From: Charina bottae | Lineage: Eukaryota; Chordata; Lepidosauria; Squamata; Charinaidae | Length of the DNA: 64,000 bases | Direction of reading: 5' to 3' | NCBI GenBank assembly: GCA_023362775.1 | Contig: JALMGJ010000008.1 | Location: 34,087,001 to 34,151,000 of the forward strand | In this document: piece after piece, positions 30,410 to 41,649 of the stretch | Layout of the letters: every line of letters begins with the position of its first letter | Position numbering within the stretch: the stretch's first letter is position 1 | Notes under the pieces: model-generated | What the model saw: only the letters and a program-made list of their open reading frames with translations | Databases searched by the model: none | What the model was told of the DNA's origin: nothing | Program-made: the position numbers and the translations under genes

Positions 30410-33225
30410 AGGAGAGAATAGTAAACAGGAAAACAATATAATGTATGCCATTTCTTGCTATGCTGCTGAATACTCTAATATGCTGTTCAGAACAATCATA
30501 TCAGAATATGTGATTAGAACAATTGTACTGTCTGTTCAGAGTTATCTGATCATGAATCATTATATATATCTAAATACCCTGGGAATGAAGGCAGAACTGT
30601 TTTTCCTAGATTTGTTTAAGCAATAGGAGGGCAAAGATATAAGCCCATCAAATGTCTAATCTCAAGTCTTCCACCTCCCTGTTTGGGAAATGGAGAATGG
30701 AATTAGTCTCCTTTGGAGCCTGGGCCACAACTGTCTGCAACTCTGGGAGTTTCCAAAAAGCTATAGGGCTGCATTTTTCAAGAAAGGCGAAGATGCTCTT
30801 AACTTCATTTCTAGTAACTTCCTGGATATATCCATGCAGTTTTCTTGACAACAGTATAGATGTAGTTGGCCATTATGTTCTTCAGGAATGTTTTCTAACT
30901 TCCCATCTAGCCTATAGCCAAAGAACTTCCTGGATGGCCCAGCCTGCTTAACTTTCAAGCCCCCCACAGGTCATTTTACAGTAGAACTGTATAAATACCT
31001 ACTCAGAAGATAGAATAGTCCTATTGTTGAACACATGCAGAAATGATCTGGATTGGAGAATAGATATATTTGCCCTTATCTAAAGCTGGCAGCACTGACC
31101 AACCAAGGAAGTCAAAAGGGCTGTGAACAAAATGCACTCCTGGGATGGATTTATTTGGATATGATTTCATGACTTTGTTTTAATTTCATAACCTATGCAG
31201 TCATTCTGTTTCATTTGCTGAAAAGTATACAGTTGGTCATACCTAAAACCTGGCAGCATTTTTTTTCCTGAGACATTCTGCCTTAAGCACTAATTCTAGT
31301 ACAATCCAGGACTCAATGCTTGAGTCACTGGGTGTTTGATTTACAGCTGGAAAGGTGCTGTGCATTCCTCCAGCTGTGCTTCCTTAGCTGCCTGAGATAT
31401 GCAACCGTCTCTCTGACAGCAGCCGCTGGTTCACATATACTTTTTATTTGCATCAGTGTGAAATAGCAGCTTGTGACATGAATAAAACATGCTTCTTCTT
31501 TACCCTAGCCTGCCAGGAAGATGCATCTCACTGATTTACTTCTGAGCAAGTAGGGATAGTTTTGCTTTGTTTCTAAATAAGCTGCCCTAATTCATTTCTT
31601 TTCCTCAATATTTGCCCGTCACATACTTCAAGCTGTTAAATAGCCTTTTTTCTGCAGGCGATACCACTGTGGCATTTGTCAGAATGTTCCCCTTTAATGG
31701 ATACATGGTTCCAAATAGAGGCACATGAGCAGAAGACTTACAGGAAAAAATATTGCTAGAAGTTATATTTGAAATACTTACGAAGCTGGGTAATAATAAT
31801 TATAATAATAATAAAGATGCTGATCTGGGCCAGCTAAGTGGACAATAATGAAGACTCTCACCAAACAGAGACCCAATGGAAACTGAATTTCATGAAGCTA
31901 TTCTTCTGAATTTTGAAAATGAAAGTAATATGAAAAGAGATCAGGTAAGTGAAAATGAGAAGCATCCTTGGTTGGAAGTTCTTGGTTAGTGCATAGATTC
32001 TATCCTTAGGGCTATTGCCTTGCCTGCTTTGTATTCTTTGAGAAGAATGGACAGTCAACTGAGCAAAGACCTAAGCAAAGCTCTCTCTTGAGCTCCCACC
32101 GATTTCTGTGAGTTCCAAACTGAATGTGAGCTTATCTGGTATCAACAGCATTGTGAAGCAGCCTTACCAAAGCCATCTTTTTAATTTCCCATGATACACT
32201 GGATTGTCACTTCATGGGGAGTTTAGGGAATGAAATTGAATGGCATTGTTGGATCTAGAAAAACTAAAGCAAGCAATTAGAGACTGCTGTAGTGCTTTGC
32301 AGCTACTGAAAATGCTGGATATACCAAATATCCAGAAGTCCTCTCTGGCAAATTTTAACAACTCATTCAGACATTACAGTTTTTTAAAGAGGAATATGAG
32401 ATTTGTTTCCAGAAATGCATGTCCAACAGATATGCTCATCATGGAGGCAGGACAGGATGCTAATCCTTTCTATATATACAGTATACTTAGTCAGGTTTAT
32501 TGCCATATATACTGTATATATTAATGAATAACACTTGAGATCTGAGAGAAACCACATTTGACATATTTACCCATCCTTGGCATCTAATTCACAAAGCCCG
32601 TATCTCAATTACTGCTAAAAATCAATATAAACTTAAGAAAGGAAGGGAAAATTATTTTATGATATGAATTCTTTGGAAATTAATATATCTGAACCATAAT
32701 ATAATAAATAAAGGTATAGTAGTATAAAGGCATAATAAATAAAGGTGATAAAGGAGAGTGAAGGGGGAAGTAAATCCATTTTACTTTTAAAATGCTTAGA
32801 ACATATGAAACACTGAATTTTTCACCTTTCCTCATGGACAAGTTGTTATTAATAGATCTGAGCACAGAGATCAGTAATCTTGCTAGAGACTAAACCTATG
32901 CATTCATTTTGCTAAATTCATTTCTCCAACCAGCCACTTGCTTTGTGTTGTATCAAGAATGTTTTCCATGATAGGTACTGTAATATATCTTTTCAACAAC
33001 TGATACATGATGATGCCAAAATGCATATTAGTAAACCACTGCGACTGTAATAAAGTATGAACAAGGGGGTGAGAAAGAAAGAGAAGGAACAAAGAATGAA
33101 TATTGGAAAAAAATGTGAATAGTTTCACCTTCTGTTTCATGGAAAGAAAGGACGTGGTCAGTTTAATACTTTCAATAAATGTAAAGTATTGTGACTGCAC
33201 ATAGCTGCAAAAGAGCTTTAAATTG
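30410..33225. other. unclassified sequence
   Basis: No gene or repeat family is recognised. Confidence 0.5.
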
Positions 33226-33227
33226 AC

Positions 33228-33615
33228 AAAGCTTTCATCGAAGCGCCCGTTCAAAGCAGCACCTGTCACTGAAGCAGCACTTCCCTTCAAATTGCTGGAT
33301 CAGGTTAGTTATACAATTTTGACCTGGACGTTGAAATACCGTTTGTGTACAGACAAAGGTCCCTTTTCACTGTAGAAAAGTGGCCAGCCAAATTGGGTTG
33401 GCTTGCTTCAATACTTCGATTCAGGGTGTTGAGGAGGAGCGACTGGATATTCCACATTGAAGCACCATCTCTATCTGAATTGCTGCAGTAATTTACTGAG
33501 TAAGGTGAGACCTTGAAGCAGAGCCGCAGAGCAGCACTGCTTCTTACATCTGTACTAAATGTACAGCCACCCAGTCCCACTTTGCTTGTCTTGTGAATTA
33601 CCATGTATAATTTGC
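33228..33615 (-). other. unclassified segment with a 99-residue open frame
   Basis: It is less AT-rich than its flanks. A minus-strand frame of 99 residues (33305-33604) is open, and a further frame continues to about 32904. The words GCAGCACT and GAAGCA recur. I cannot match it to a known protein or repeat. It may be a repeat unknown to me or a chance frame. Confidence 0.25.
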
Positions 33616-33619
33616 TTTT

Positions 33620-34360
33620 TAGATAACAATTTTTTTTGTTTTTTAAGATTAAGAGGCTTTCACTTAATTACCTACTTACAATTTGCCCCTTTAACAAAGA
33701 TTTTACTGAATTGACTTGGCATTTAAGGTTGCATGTTCTCACCTTGTGAGCATTGTCGGAAGCAATGGCTAGAGCAATTAATAAAATCAAAGGAATCATT
33801 ACAGATTCCTTTGATTAGACAGGATCTTAGGCCTCTGTTTCACAGCAAGATCACTGTCCTCCTGACTGTAAGGGAATAGTCACTGCCCAGTATTGTCCCT
33901 GTGGGAATACTGAATACATAAGAAAAAAAGAAACCTCTCCTGGATCACAGCATGGATTGTCCAGTATTTAGTTTCCAGAGTGGCTAAGTGGATGACAAAT
34001 AAGAAGCCCACAAGCTGGGCATGGGGCCGGTGTCTCCCTTCCATTTTTGTCCTTATTACTAGTATTCAGATCCTGGGAGTAGCATATGGCTATTATGATT
34101 AGTATAAATTAATATTTTTCACCACAGGTTTATCTACCCTATGTTTTGGAGCATTAATTTGGTGGCCTGAAATAATTTTTAGGTGTATAAAACAAAAGAG
34201 GCATGCTTTAATTGGTAGTATATTAATGCTTGTGTGAGATGTGAAGACTTCTTGTGAATCATCTGCAAAAAGTGCACAACATATTAATTATATTGTTTTC
34301 ACATACAGTAGGTAAGTTTTATATTTGCAAAGTATTATTGCTGTAAATGCAATTATTTAT
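33620..34360. other. unclassified sequence
   Basis: Nothing is recognised. A near palindrome (AATCAAAGGAATC...GATTCCTTTGATT) lies at about 33786-33818. Confidence 0.5.
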
Positions 34361-34365
34361 TTATT

Positions 34366-34592
34366 TATTATCCTGCCTTTATTATTTTTATAAATAACTC
34401 AAGGCAGCGAACATACCTAGTACTCTTTCCTCCTCCTATTTTCCCCACAACAACAACCCTGTGAGGTGAGTTGGCCTGAGAGATGGACTGGTTCAAGGTC
34501 ACCCAGCCGGCTTTCATGCCTAAGGCCTGACTAGAACTCAAAAACTCCTGGATTCTAGCCTAGTGCCTTAACCACTAGACCAAACTAATAAT
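34366..34592 (-). mobile_element. tRNA-derived SINE with LINE-like tail
   Basis: The minus strand reads TTTGGTCTAGTGGTTAAGGC (A box), GAGTTCTAGTCAGG (B box), CCGGCTGGGTGACCTTG and the CGCTGCCTTGAGTTATTTAT tail, matching the SINE at 4953-5186. It is flanked by AATT/TTAA repeats. Confidence 0.8.
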
Positions 34593-34882
34593 TAATTAAT
34601 TAATTAATTAATAGCATGTAGCTTGATATCTTTAATGTGTTTACATAATTCTCCATAATAAACTATCTGAAACATGTTAGAGAGTAAATACACTCAGTAC
34701 AATAGTTACTTTTGATTGTGCATATGTATGTATGTGTCAAGCATATGTCTGTGCAAAGGCCATGGGTGTAATATGACAGCACTAGCTCTTCTTCAGCAAC
34801 TTATACAAAAAAAAGTTTAATATTTCTGATACTGGGCTACAGAAATAATATATAACCATGATGATGAGAAATAATGGGTAAC

Positions 34883-35136
34883 CTTTATCTGTGGAGTCCT
34901 TGGTGCTCTCTGAGCTTTGTTGTTTTCTTGCAGACGTTTCATTGCCTGGCTAGGCAACATCTTCAGTGCGAAAAGGGAGTGGGACTTGCTCTCTGTTTAT
35001 ATACCCTGGCTTGTCCTGCCTGTGTTGGTGGGGGTGTTGTACTCTCCTTGGTAGTGCCTTGATTGGGTTGTTGTTTGCTGCTTGGTTGATTGACTGAGTT
35101 AATGGTTCCTTGATTAGGGTCTATTGTGTTGTTTGA
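34883..35136 (-). mobile_element. PLE 3' end (second PLE type)
   Basis: The minus strand carries a PLE-like terminus: TGAAACGTCTGCAAGAAAAC, then AGCTCAGAGAGCACCAAGGA and CTCCACA at the end. Upstream is a non-coding run with CAATCAAGG words. It differs from the 3338/25395 type. The inner boundary is drawn at the start of the 72-bp dispersed repeat (35137). No TSD was identified. Confidence 0.65.
34930..34972 (-). ncRNA. hammerhead-ribozyme-like core in PLE 3' end
   Basis: On the minus strand CTGAAGA is followed by a stem TTGCCT/AGGCAA around a four-base loop, then TGAAACGTC. The base before the expected cut is C, the preferred one. Flanking GCA and TGC give a minimal stem I. This copy has the most canonical core of the window. 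Confidence 0.55.
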
Positions 35137-35208
35137 TTGTTTTAAATAATTTTTTACTTTCAATTTTCAGTCTTTTAAAATCACACTAGATCTCTGAAAA
35201 CATATTCA
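35137..35208 (+). repeat. 72-bp dispersed direct repeat, copy 1
   Basis: Identical to 36451-36522 except one base (TCTTTT versus TCATTT). The two copies are 1,314 bp apart (start to start). The sequence is AT-rich with no known family. Confidence 0.9.
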
Positions 35209-35303
35209 ACTTATATCTATGGTTTTCAGGTAACAAAATCAATGCACTATGTTCCCTTGCAACTGACAAGACTTCAACTCAACCCTCCCTACGATTTCAA
35301 TAA

Positions 35304-35415
35304 CTTATTTGGTAGTATTGCAAGAGGAGAATGCATTCCTCCCTTTGAAGAATGCAACAAGTTTGATTCTTCAAAGGGAAGAATGTGTTCTCCTCTTGCA
35401 ATACTACCAAATAAG
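35304..35415. repeat. long hairpin (50-bp arms, 12-nt loop)
   Basis: The left arm 35304-35353 and right arm 35366-35415 are reverse complements at about 47 of 50 positions, with no indels. The loop is GCAACAAGTTTG. No TSD is obvious. It could be a local inverted duplication, a foldback miniature or a hairpin RNA precursor. Confidence 0.85.
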
Positions 35416-35419
35416 CTTG

Positions 35420-36450
35420 GGATAAAGATGGTATCTTCTCTATTTTAGTAATACAGCAACTTTTAAGCTCTGATTTAAAATAATAAAATGTATGGTCTGA
35501 AGGACTCACAAAACCTACTGGCAACCTTTCACAGTCTCATCTTAGCCCCTTCTATTTGCCAGACAAGGCTGAACAGGAAGTGGAGGTGAGCAAAGCAGAA
35601 CAAGACAAAGCAATAGAGTCATTTTGCTCTTTGAACCAAGGAAGTCATCTTGCTTTGGGAAGCAGTTTCAATTAAATGACTTCTTTGCTCAAAAATTAAT
35701 TAAAGTGAAGCATTCTACTCGTATTATGCATAGCCATAGCATCCACAAATCCCTGGGTTGAAGTTAACATCTGGGTCCAAAACTGATTAGTTCCACCAGT
35801 AATCCAATGCATCTTTACTTAGATGGAAGTTGTTCCAAAGAGGCATTACTTGGCTTTCTGTAGTTGGGGAGTTGTAAATAAAGTTTAAGAATTCTGCCTG
35901 TGTCTTTATCACATTCTCTTCTGAAGGGGGCACATTTGGAATTTGCAAGACATATCATAAGAATAGAAACAAAATGACTCCCATGGGGTGAATTAATTAT
36001 TCCCCAAATGGCCATCATGCCAAGTATTGCCAGTCACAAGATCCCACTTGTTAGAAGACAAAATTATTAAATAGATCCTTGCTACTTTCTCTCTCTTGAA
36101 TACTATCGACAACCCCAGCTTGCCTTTTTTTATCTTCTGGGCAGATGGGCATACTTTTAAGCAAAGTACTGGGCCGCAGCCAACCATTTTTTTATTTTTA
36201 TTTTTGAAGCTTGCTTGGGGTGCCTAGAGGAATTATTGTAGTTAAGGATGATGCTAAAAGGGGACATGTTGCTTTGAAGAATGTCCACCTATTTTTTTAA
36301 TGTGTTTAATATAAAAATATTAAGACAGATGGGGCACATAACCTGGTGAATGCCAAGAAAGATACTTAGCATACTCGCAGAGGGTTCCCAATTGGAACCC
36401 TCAGTATTAGGCATTGTTAAAATACAGTACTTTAGACTGAAGAAATCCAC
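35420..36450. other. unclassified sequence
   Basis: Lies between the two 72-bp repeat copies. No gene or repeat is recognised. Confidence 0.5.
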
Positions 36451-36522
36451 TTGTTTTAAATAATTTTTTACTTTCAATTTTCAGTCATTTAAAATCACAC
36501 TAGATCTCTGAAAACATATTCA
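36451..36522 (+). repeat. 72-bp dispersed direct repeat, copy 2
   Basis: Partner of 35137-35208, same orientation, one mismatch. Confidence 0.9.
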
Positions 36523-36524
36523 GC

Positions 36525-38266
36525 CATTTTATGTGCAGATAACATTTCTTTCCTGTTGGTTATCCATATAATTTGTCCAGAAACTGTATGTTTTATTTAA
36601 GAATTTTAAAAGTTCCTTATAATAAGAGAGAAGTAGAAGAACTAAGTTAAACATAGGTAATTTCAGCCCCCATTCTCATTGCCCTCATAATGTTTGGGAT
36701 GAAAGGATTAAGTGGTGGGCATCTTCCATCTGTGGAGAGACTGTGCAGTATAGAAATCTGACTTCTCATGATCAATTACTAGCTGTTCCTGAAACATCTT
36801 AGCCTGCTCACTATGAGAAATAGTATCTTACCTCTGTATTTCTTACACTGCTATTTGCCGACCTGGTGCTCCAATTCCAGGATATATTCTACATTAGATG
36901 TTAATGATAAAATACAGAGTAAGGCAACCCATGCCCCAACCCCAGTTTTGCAATTACCAATCCTCCCAAGTTGGCACTGCTAAATTTTGGTGACCAAACA
37001 TATCAATTCCTTTTCAATCAGTGCTTTCCAATTTGAGAAATTTCCACATGAGTGGACTTCAACTTTCAGAATTCTCAGCAATGGCCATGCTGGCTAGGGT
37101 ATTCTGAAGAGCACCCATGACCAAAAGTTTATTTTAAAAAGTGGATATTTTCTTTCCCTTACAATAAACTATTCAATGGGAAATGGAGGAAGGAAGACAA
37201 CAGGATGGAAATAAAAATGCACAGCATAGTTGCAAGTAGGAGCATGAGCATAGCTAACCAGAAACAAGAGGTGATCTATAAATATTCAGATGGAAATGCC
37301 ATTTCCCAGGGTAGCCTCCAGAGAATGTGCCATTCATTTCAAGAGTTGCTTGGCATTCAGTTCTCATTCCAGTAAAGCGTATGAGTGTAAGGAACATTAA
37401 TCATGCTCTGAGTAAAATCTTCTTTCCTACTAGATACACACTGATTTCCACATTAAATGTTCCACAAGCTAGCCTAAGGCTCTGGATGAGCAGGTTGCTC
37501 TGATTACTTAGATCTCAGCAAGCTTCATTATGGATGCACATTTGGGGAGATGTTCCATAGCAGTAGTCTGTAAACTCCAGACTCACACATGAAAAGCCAT
37601 ACTTCAAGTTAAGCAAGGCCTCCTGTTAAGATAACTTTATTTTGTGCTTGTCTTGATTAATGATGGGGAAAATGTCTCTTTTTCAGTGCTCATTTTCAGA
37701 TGTCTCAATTGGTAAAACTTCATAGGTTTCTTCTTTCTCTTGAAGAATCTGAAAGGCTACAAGCAGAATTGTGCTGTGGATTAACTCACCACACAAACAT
37801 TTTGATGGGGGGAGATTATTTCTATGAATGGAGACAACTGCACAAATGTTAGTCGTGAAAAATCTATCATTTTATAATTCTTTTACAGCAACAATTTCCA
37901 GTGAGTTTAGTGAAATCTCCATGCACCTGCCTTTTTTTTTACATTTAAATATTCATCTGTCTTCTTGAAAATAAATGTGTCTTTCCTATAGTCCTGGTTC
38001 CAAATTTACTATAGGAGTTGGTTCCAGCCAAAGAAGTAACCCTATTCAAGTGCTAATAAAATGGAATACTAAAAAATCGATCATTTTAAAGAACTCCAAC
38101 ACTCCTGCCCCTGGAGGTCAAATAACATTGGCTTCTTGCAGGTACTCACATATCTAAAAGAGCACCAGCCTCCTCTCCATACATCCAATATTTGGAGAAA
38201 TATAAATATTTAGGATATTTACAGTATATTCTGTAAGGGACCTAGACATTCTCAACGGGTATGGAT
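36525..38266. other. unclassified sequence with one repeat relic
   Basis: A decayed minus-strand copy of the repeat seen at 13185 lies at about 37030-37120. Otherwise nothing is recognised. Confidence 0.5.
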
Positions 38267-38280
38267 TATTATTTTTTAAC

Positions 38281-39026
38281 TTATATGGCCTGAGCGCTGC
38301 GAGTGTAGCTTTCTCCTGAATGAAGCGTAGAGTGTTTGAGGATCGGGACATTCGCAGGGAGACCAAAATGCTTGTTTACAAAGCCATTGTACTACCAACC
38401 CTTCTGTACGCCTGTGAAACATGGACCCTCTACAAACGCCACCTCCAACTTCTTGAAATATTCCATTAACGCTGTCTCTGAAAAATTCTGCAAATTACTT
38501 GGGAAGATAGGCGGACTAATGTTAGCGTATTAGAAGAAGCGAAAACCACCAGCATTGAAACAATGATCATCCAACATCAACTTCGCTGGACCGGCCATGT
38601 TGTTCGAATGCCTGACCATCGTCTTCCAAAGCAGCTACTTTACTCCCAACTTAAGAATGGAAAACGGAATATTGGTGGACAGCAAAAGAGATTCAAAGAC
38701 ACTTTCAAAGCTAATTTTAAAAAATGTAATATCAGCATTGAGAACTGGGAAGCCCTAACTCATGAGCGTTTCAATTGGAGGTCATCCTCTATTAATGGCG
38801 CTATGGACTTCGAAGAAGCACGAGTACAGGGTGAAAGGGAGAAAAGAGCTAAAAGGAAGGCACGTCAGGCAAACCCTCATCATGACTGTCTCCCACCCGG
38901 AAACCTATGCCCTCACTGTGGGAGGTTGTGCGGATCCAGAATTGGCCTTTATAGCCACTTACGGATCCACTGTTAAAATTTTACCTTTGGAAGACAATCT
39001 TACTCGGCTACGAGTGATCGCCAATG
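38281..39026 (+). mobile_element. 5'-truncated non-LTR retrotransposon (clade not assigned)
   Basis: A 13-bp TSD, ATTATTTTTTAAC, lies at 38268-38280 and 39027-39039. The coding end reads RRVFEDRDIRRETKMLVYKA, then LPTLLYACETWTLYK, and after two in-frame stops LRWTGHVVRMPDHRLPKQLL. The 3' end is CGAGTGATCGCCAATG. The layout (end of RT, GHVVRM region, C-terminal zinc finger) places it among APE-type non-LTR elements. I cannot name the clade with confidence. Confidence 0.85.
38563..38976 (+). pseudogene. retrotransposon C-terminal domain with zinc finger
   Basis: An open frame of 137 residues. WTGHVVRMPDHRLPKQLLY is near the start, a basic EREKRAKRKARQA stretch is at about 105-117, and a CCHH-type finger follows: CPHCGRLC...SHLRIHC at the end. 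The stop comes right after the finger. The upstream part of the protein contains stops (HQR to H-stop-R type changes), so it is dead. Confidence 0.85.
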
Positions 39027-39079
39027 ATTATTTTTTAACAATACTTTTTATTGATTTTTTAAAAAATAATAATAAAAGA

Positions 39080-39205
39080 CAATAAAAAATAACTCAGAAA
39101 GGAAAAGAAAAATAAAGAGAGAATAGAAAGTGTAAGAGAAAAGGGGAAAAAAGGAGAAAGAGGAAAAAATAAGAAAAAGAAAAAGAGAAAAGAAATATTT
39201 AAAGA
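39080..39205. repeat. purine-rich tract
   Basis: About 120 bases made almost only of A and G on the plus strand, following an AT-rich stretch. It has no coding value. Confidence 0.85.
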
Positions 39206-39209
39206 AGTG

Positions 39210-39440
39210 ACTTCTGATCTTCATCACAAGAACAAACAAACTTAGTAATTCTTCACCCCTATAAGGTGACATTTTGTTAAATATCCAATGTGTTTTGCCT
39301 AATAGATTAAAAGAACAATTGGTAGGGCCCTGACATATAAATCAATATTTAAATTATTTCCACTGACTAAAAAGGCATTGAGTGCCATCACATAGAAAGG
39401 TGGAATATAAATAAAATCAAATAGTAAATTCTATTATTTG
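39210..39440. other. unclassified sequence
   Basis: Nothing is recognised. Confidence 0.5.
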
Positions 39441-39441
39441 G

Positions 39442-40075
<634 letters not shown>

Positions 40076-40080
40076 TAGGT

Positions 40081-40360
40081 ACAGGTAGCCCTCGACTTAT
40101 GATCATTCGTTTAACAACCGTTCAACTGGCATGTATTTATGAAAGTTGCAGCATCCCGGGGTCATGCGATCACCATTTGCCACCTTCCCAGCCAATTTCC
40201 AACAAGCAAAGTCAATGGGGAACTGTGTGATTCGCTTAATGACTGCAGCAAAAAAGGTCATAAAATTGGGTGTGTTCACGTGATGCCTCACTTAATGACT
40301 GCACCACTTAGCAACAAATTTCCCGGTCCCTATTGTGGTCATACGTTGAGGACTACCTGT
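40081..40360 (+). mobile_element. miniature inverted-repeat transposon, probably Tc1/mariner-type
   Basis: The ends are ACAGGTAGCCCTCGACTTAT and the reverse complement of ACAGGTAGTCCTCAACGTAT. The interior carries GTTGCAGCATCCCGGGGTCA and repeated TTAATGACTGCA words. TA precedes CAGGTAG on the left, while the right flank reads TT. A second copy lies on the minus strand at 43385-43667. It has no transposase. This family is common in squamates. The superfamily is my inference from the TA flank. Confidence 0.7.
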
Positions 40361-40364
40361 TACA

Positions 40365-40670
40365 AAAGCTTCCCAAGGGAGAACTTCCCCATTCCATAAA
40401 TCTGAGAATAGATCTATACTGCTATAGTGCAGATCTCTGAGTCCCACAGTGTTGAATCGTGCATTTCAAGGTCCCACATTGTTCAATGGTGCTTTAAAAT
40501 GGCTAACAGATTCCTATTTATTGTGCTGCACATTATGCTCAGTGCCACAATAAAAACTATAACATAAAGTCCCTTTCCAAGTAGGAAAGGAGAATTTCAT
40601 TTCTGCACCTCATATATGGGGGAGGAAGGAGTAGAAAAAGGGAATCAAGTTTCTAAATGCCCCACAAGCT
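40365..40670. other. unclassified sequence
   Basis: Nothing is recognised. The word GTCCCACAGTGTTGAATCGTG recurs imperfectly at about 40440-40490. Confidence 0.5.
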
Positions 40671-40681
40671 ACCATCTAGAA

Positions 40682-41032
40682 CAGGGGTGGGGAACGTCTG
40701 GCCCGCGGGCCGTATAAGGCCCACAAAATCATTTGGTCTGGCCCTGCCAAGGCAACCGCAGGCAGGACTCAAAATTCAATAAATCTAGGAGCTCCCGCCT
40801 GCAAACCCCTCCCCCTTCCATGTGATTGGCTCCCACCCACAAACCCGGCCCCTGGTCTTGTGATTGGCTCCCACCCACAATCCCCGCCCCCAGTGTGTGC
40901 AATTGGCTCCTGCCTGCAAACCTCGCCCCCTTCCATGCGATTGGCTCCTACCTGCAAACTCCACCCCCGGTCCACGAATGATGTTATAAATATCAAAATG
41001 GCCCTTGGCAGAAAAAAGGTTCCCCACCCCTG
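40682..41032. mobile_element. hAT miniature element (third family) with internal tandem units
   Basis: The ends are CAGGGGTGGGGAACGT and AGGTTCCCCACCCCTG. The 8-bp TSD is an exact ATCTAGAA at 40674-40681 and 41033-41040, central TA. The interior holds about four imperfect ~48-bp units with GATTGGCTCC (an inverted CCAAT word) and CTGCAAAC. It has no transposase. Confidence 0.9.
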
Positions 41033-41044
41033 ATCTAGAACAAG

Positions 41045-41495
41045 GTTTTATTCAAGGAAATCATAACATTGAAAGAAAGTTCTAAAAAAGGTTTACTGCT
41101 GAAGCAATATCTTTCTTGCTGTCCTAGCTGTTGGCCAGTACCTCTACTCACCTGGTCTCTTTGATCCACAGGTCTATTCTGAGTGAGACTGGTTACAATC
41201 ACATAGTCGGGTTGCAACAACATTACAAAAGAATATAAGAAACCTGTTGGAGCAGGCTATAAACCCATCTTTTCTAGCATTTTGTGTCACACAGTGGTCA
41301 AACAGATGCTTATGCAGAGTTCACAAGCCTGGACTAAAACATAATAGCCCCCTTCCATTGTCACTTCCCAGCAACCAATATTTAAGGCATGCTGCACATG
41401 ATTCAGGATTCCTTCCTAGTAAGTGTTTGCAATTTCTTTCTCCATCCCCTGATCTCTGTTTTTGGATGTTCTGGACTTTCCATGGTATTCTAATG
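41045..41495. other. unclassified sequence
   Basis: Nothing is recognised. Short open frames on both strands (41247-41567 plus, 41321-41521 minus) lack motifs. Confidence 0.5.
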
Positions 41496-41499
41496 TCTC

Positions 41500-41575
41500 T
41501 GGACAGTGCAGGGCTTTTCACTGGTTTCTTATTCAGGCCAGAGCCCAGTTTAAATTACTGGTGCTGACAGCATAT
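41500..41575 (+). pseudogene. short L2-type LINE relic
   Basis: Translation includes FHWFLIQARAQFKLLVLTAY, the decayed HWLP..R..FKLLVLTYKAL segment of L2 LINEs. It is part of the 60-residue frame at 41462-41644. Confidence 0.55.
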
Positions 41576-41649
41576 TCCACATACGCAAACCGTAGTGTAT
41601 CTCATGTCAGTTCTGGAGTCCCCAGATATTCTACCGTGGAATGAATGGG

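Noticed and set aside
38563..38976. Host zinc-finger gene
   Set aside because: The finger is the C-terminal end of a non-LTR retrotransposon with 13-bp TSD and upstream in-frame stops of RT-end sequence.
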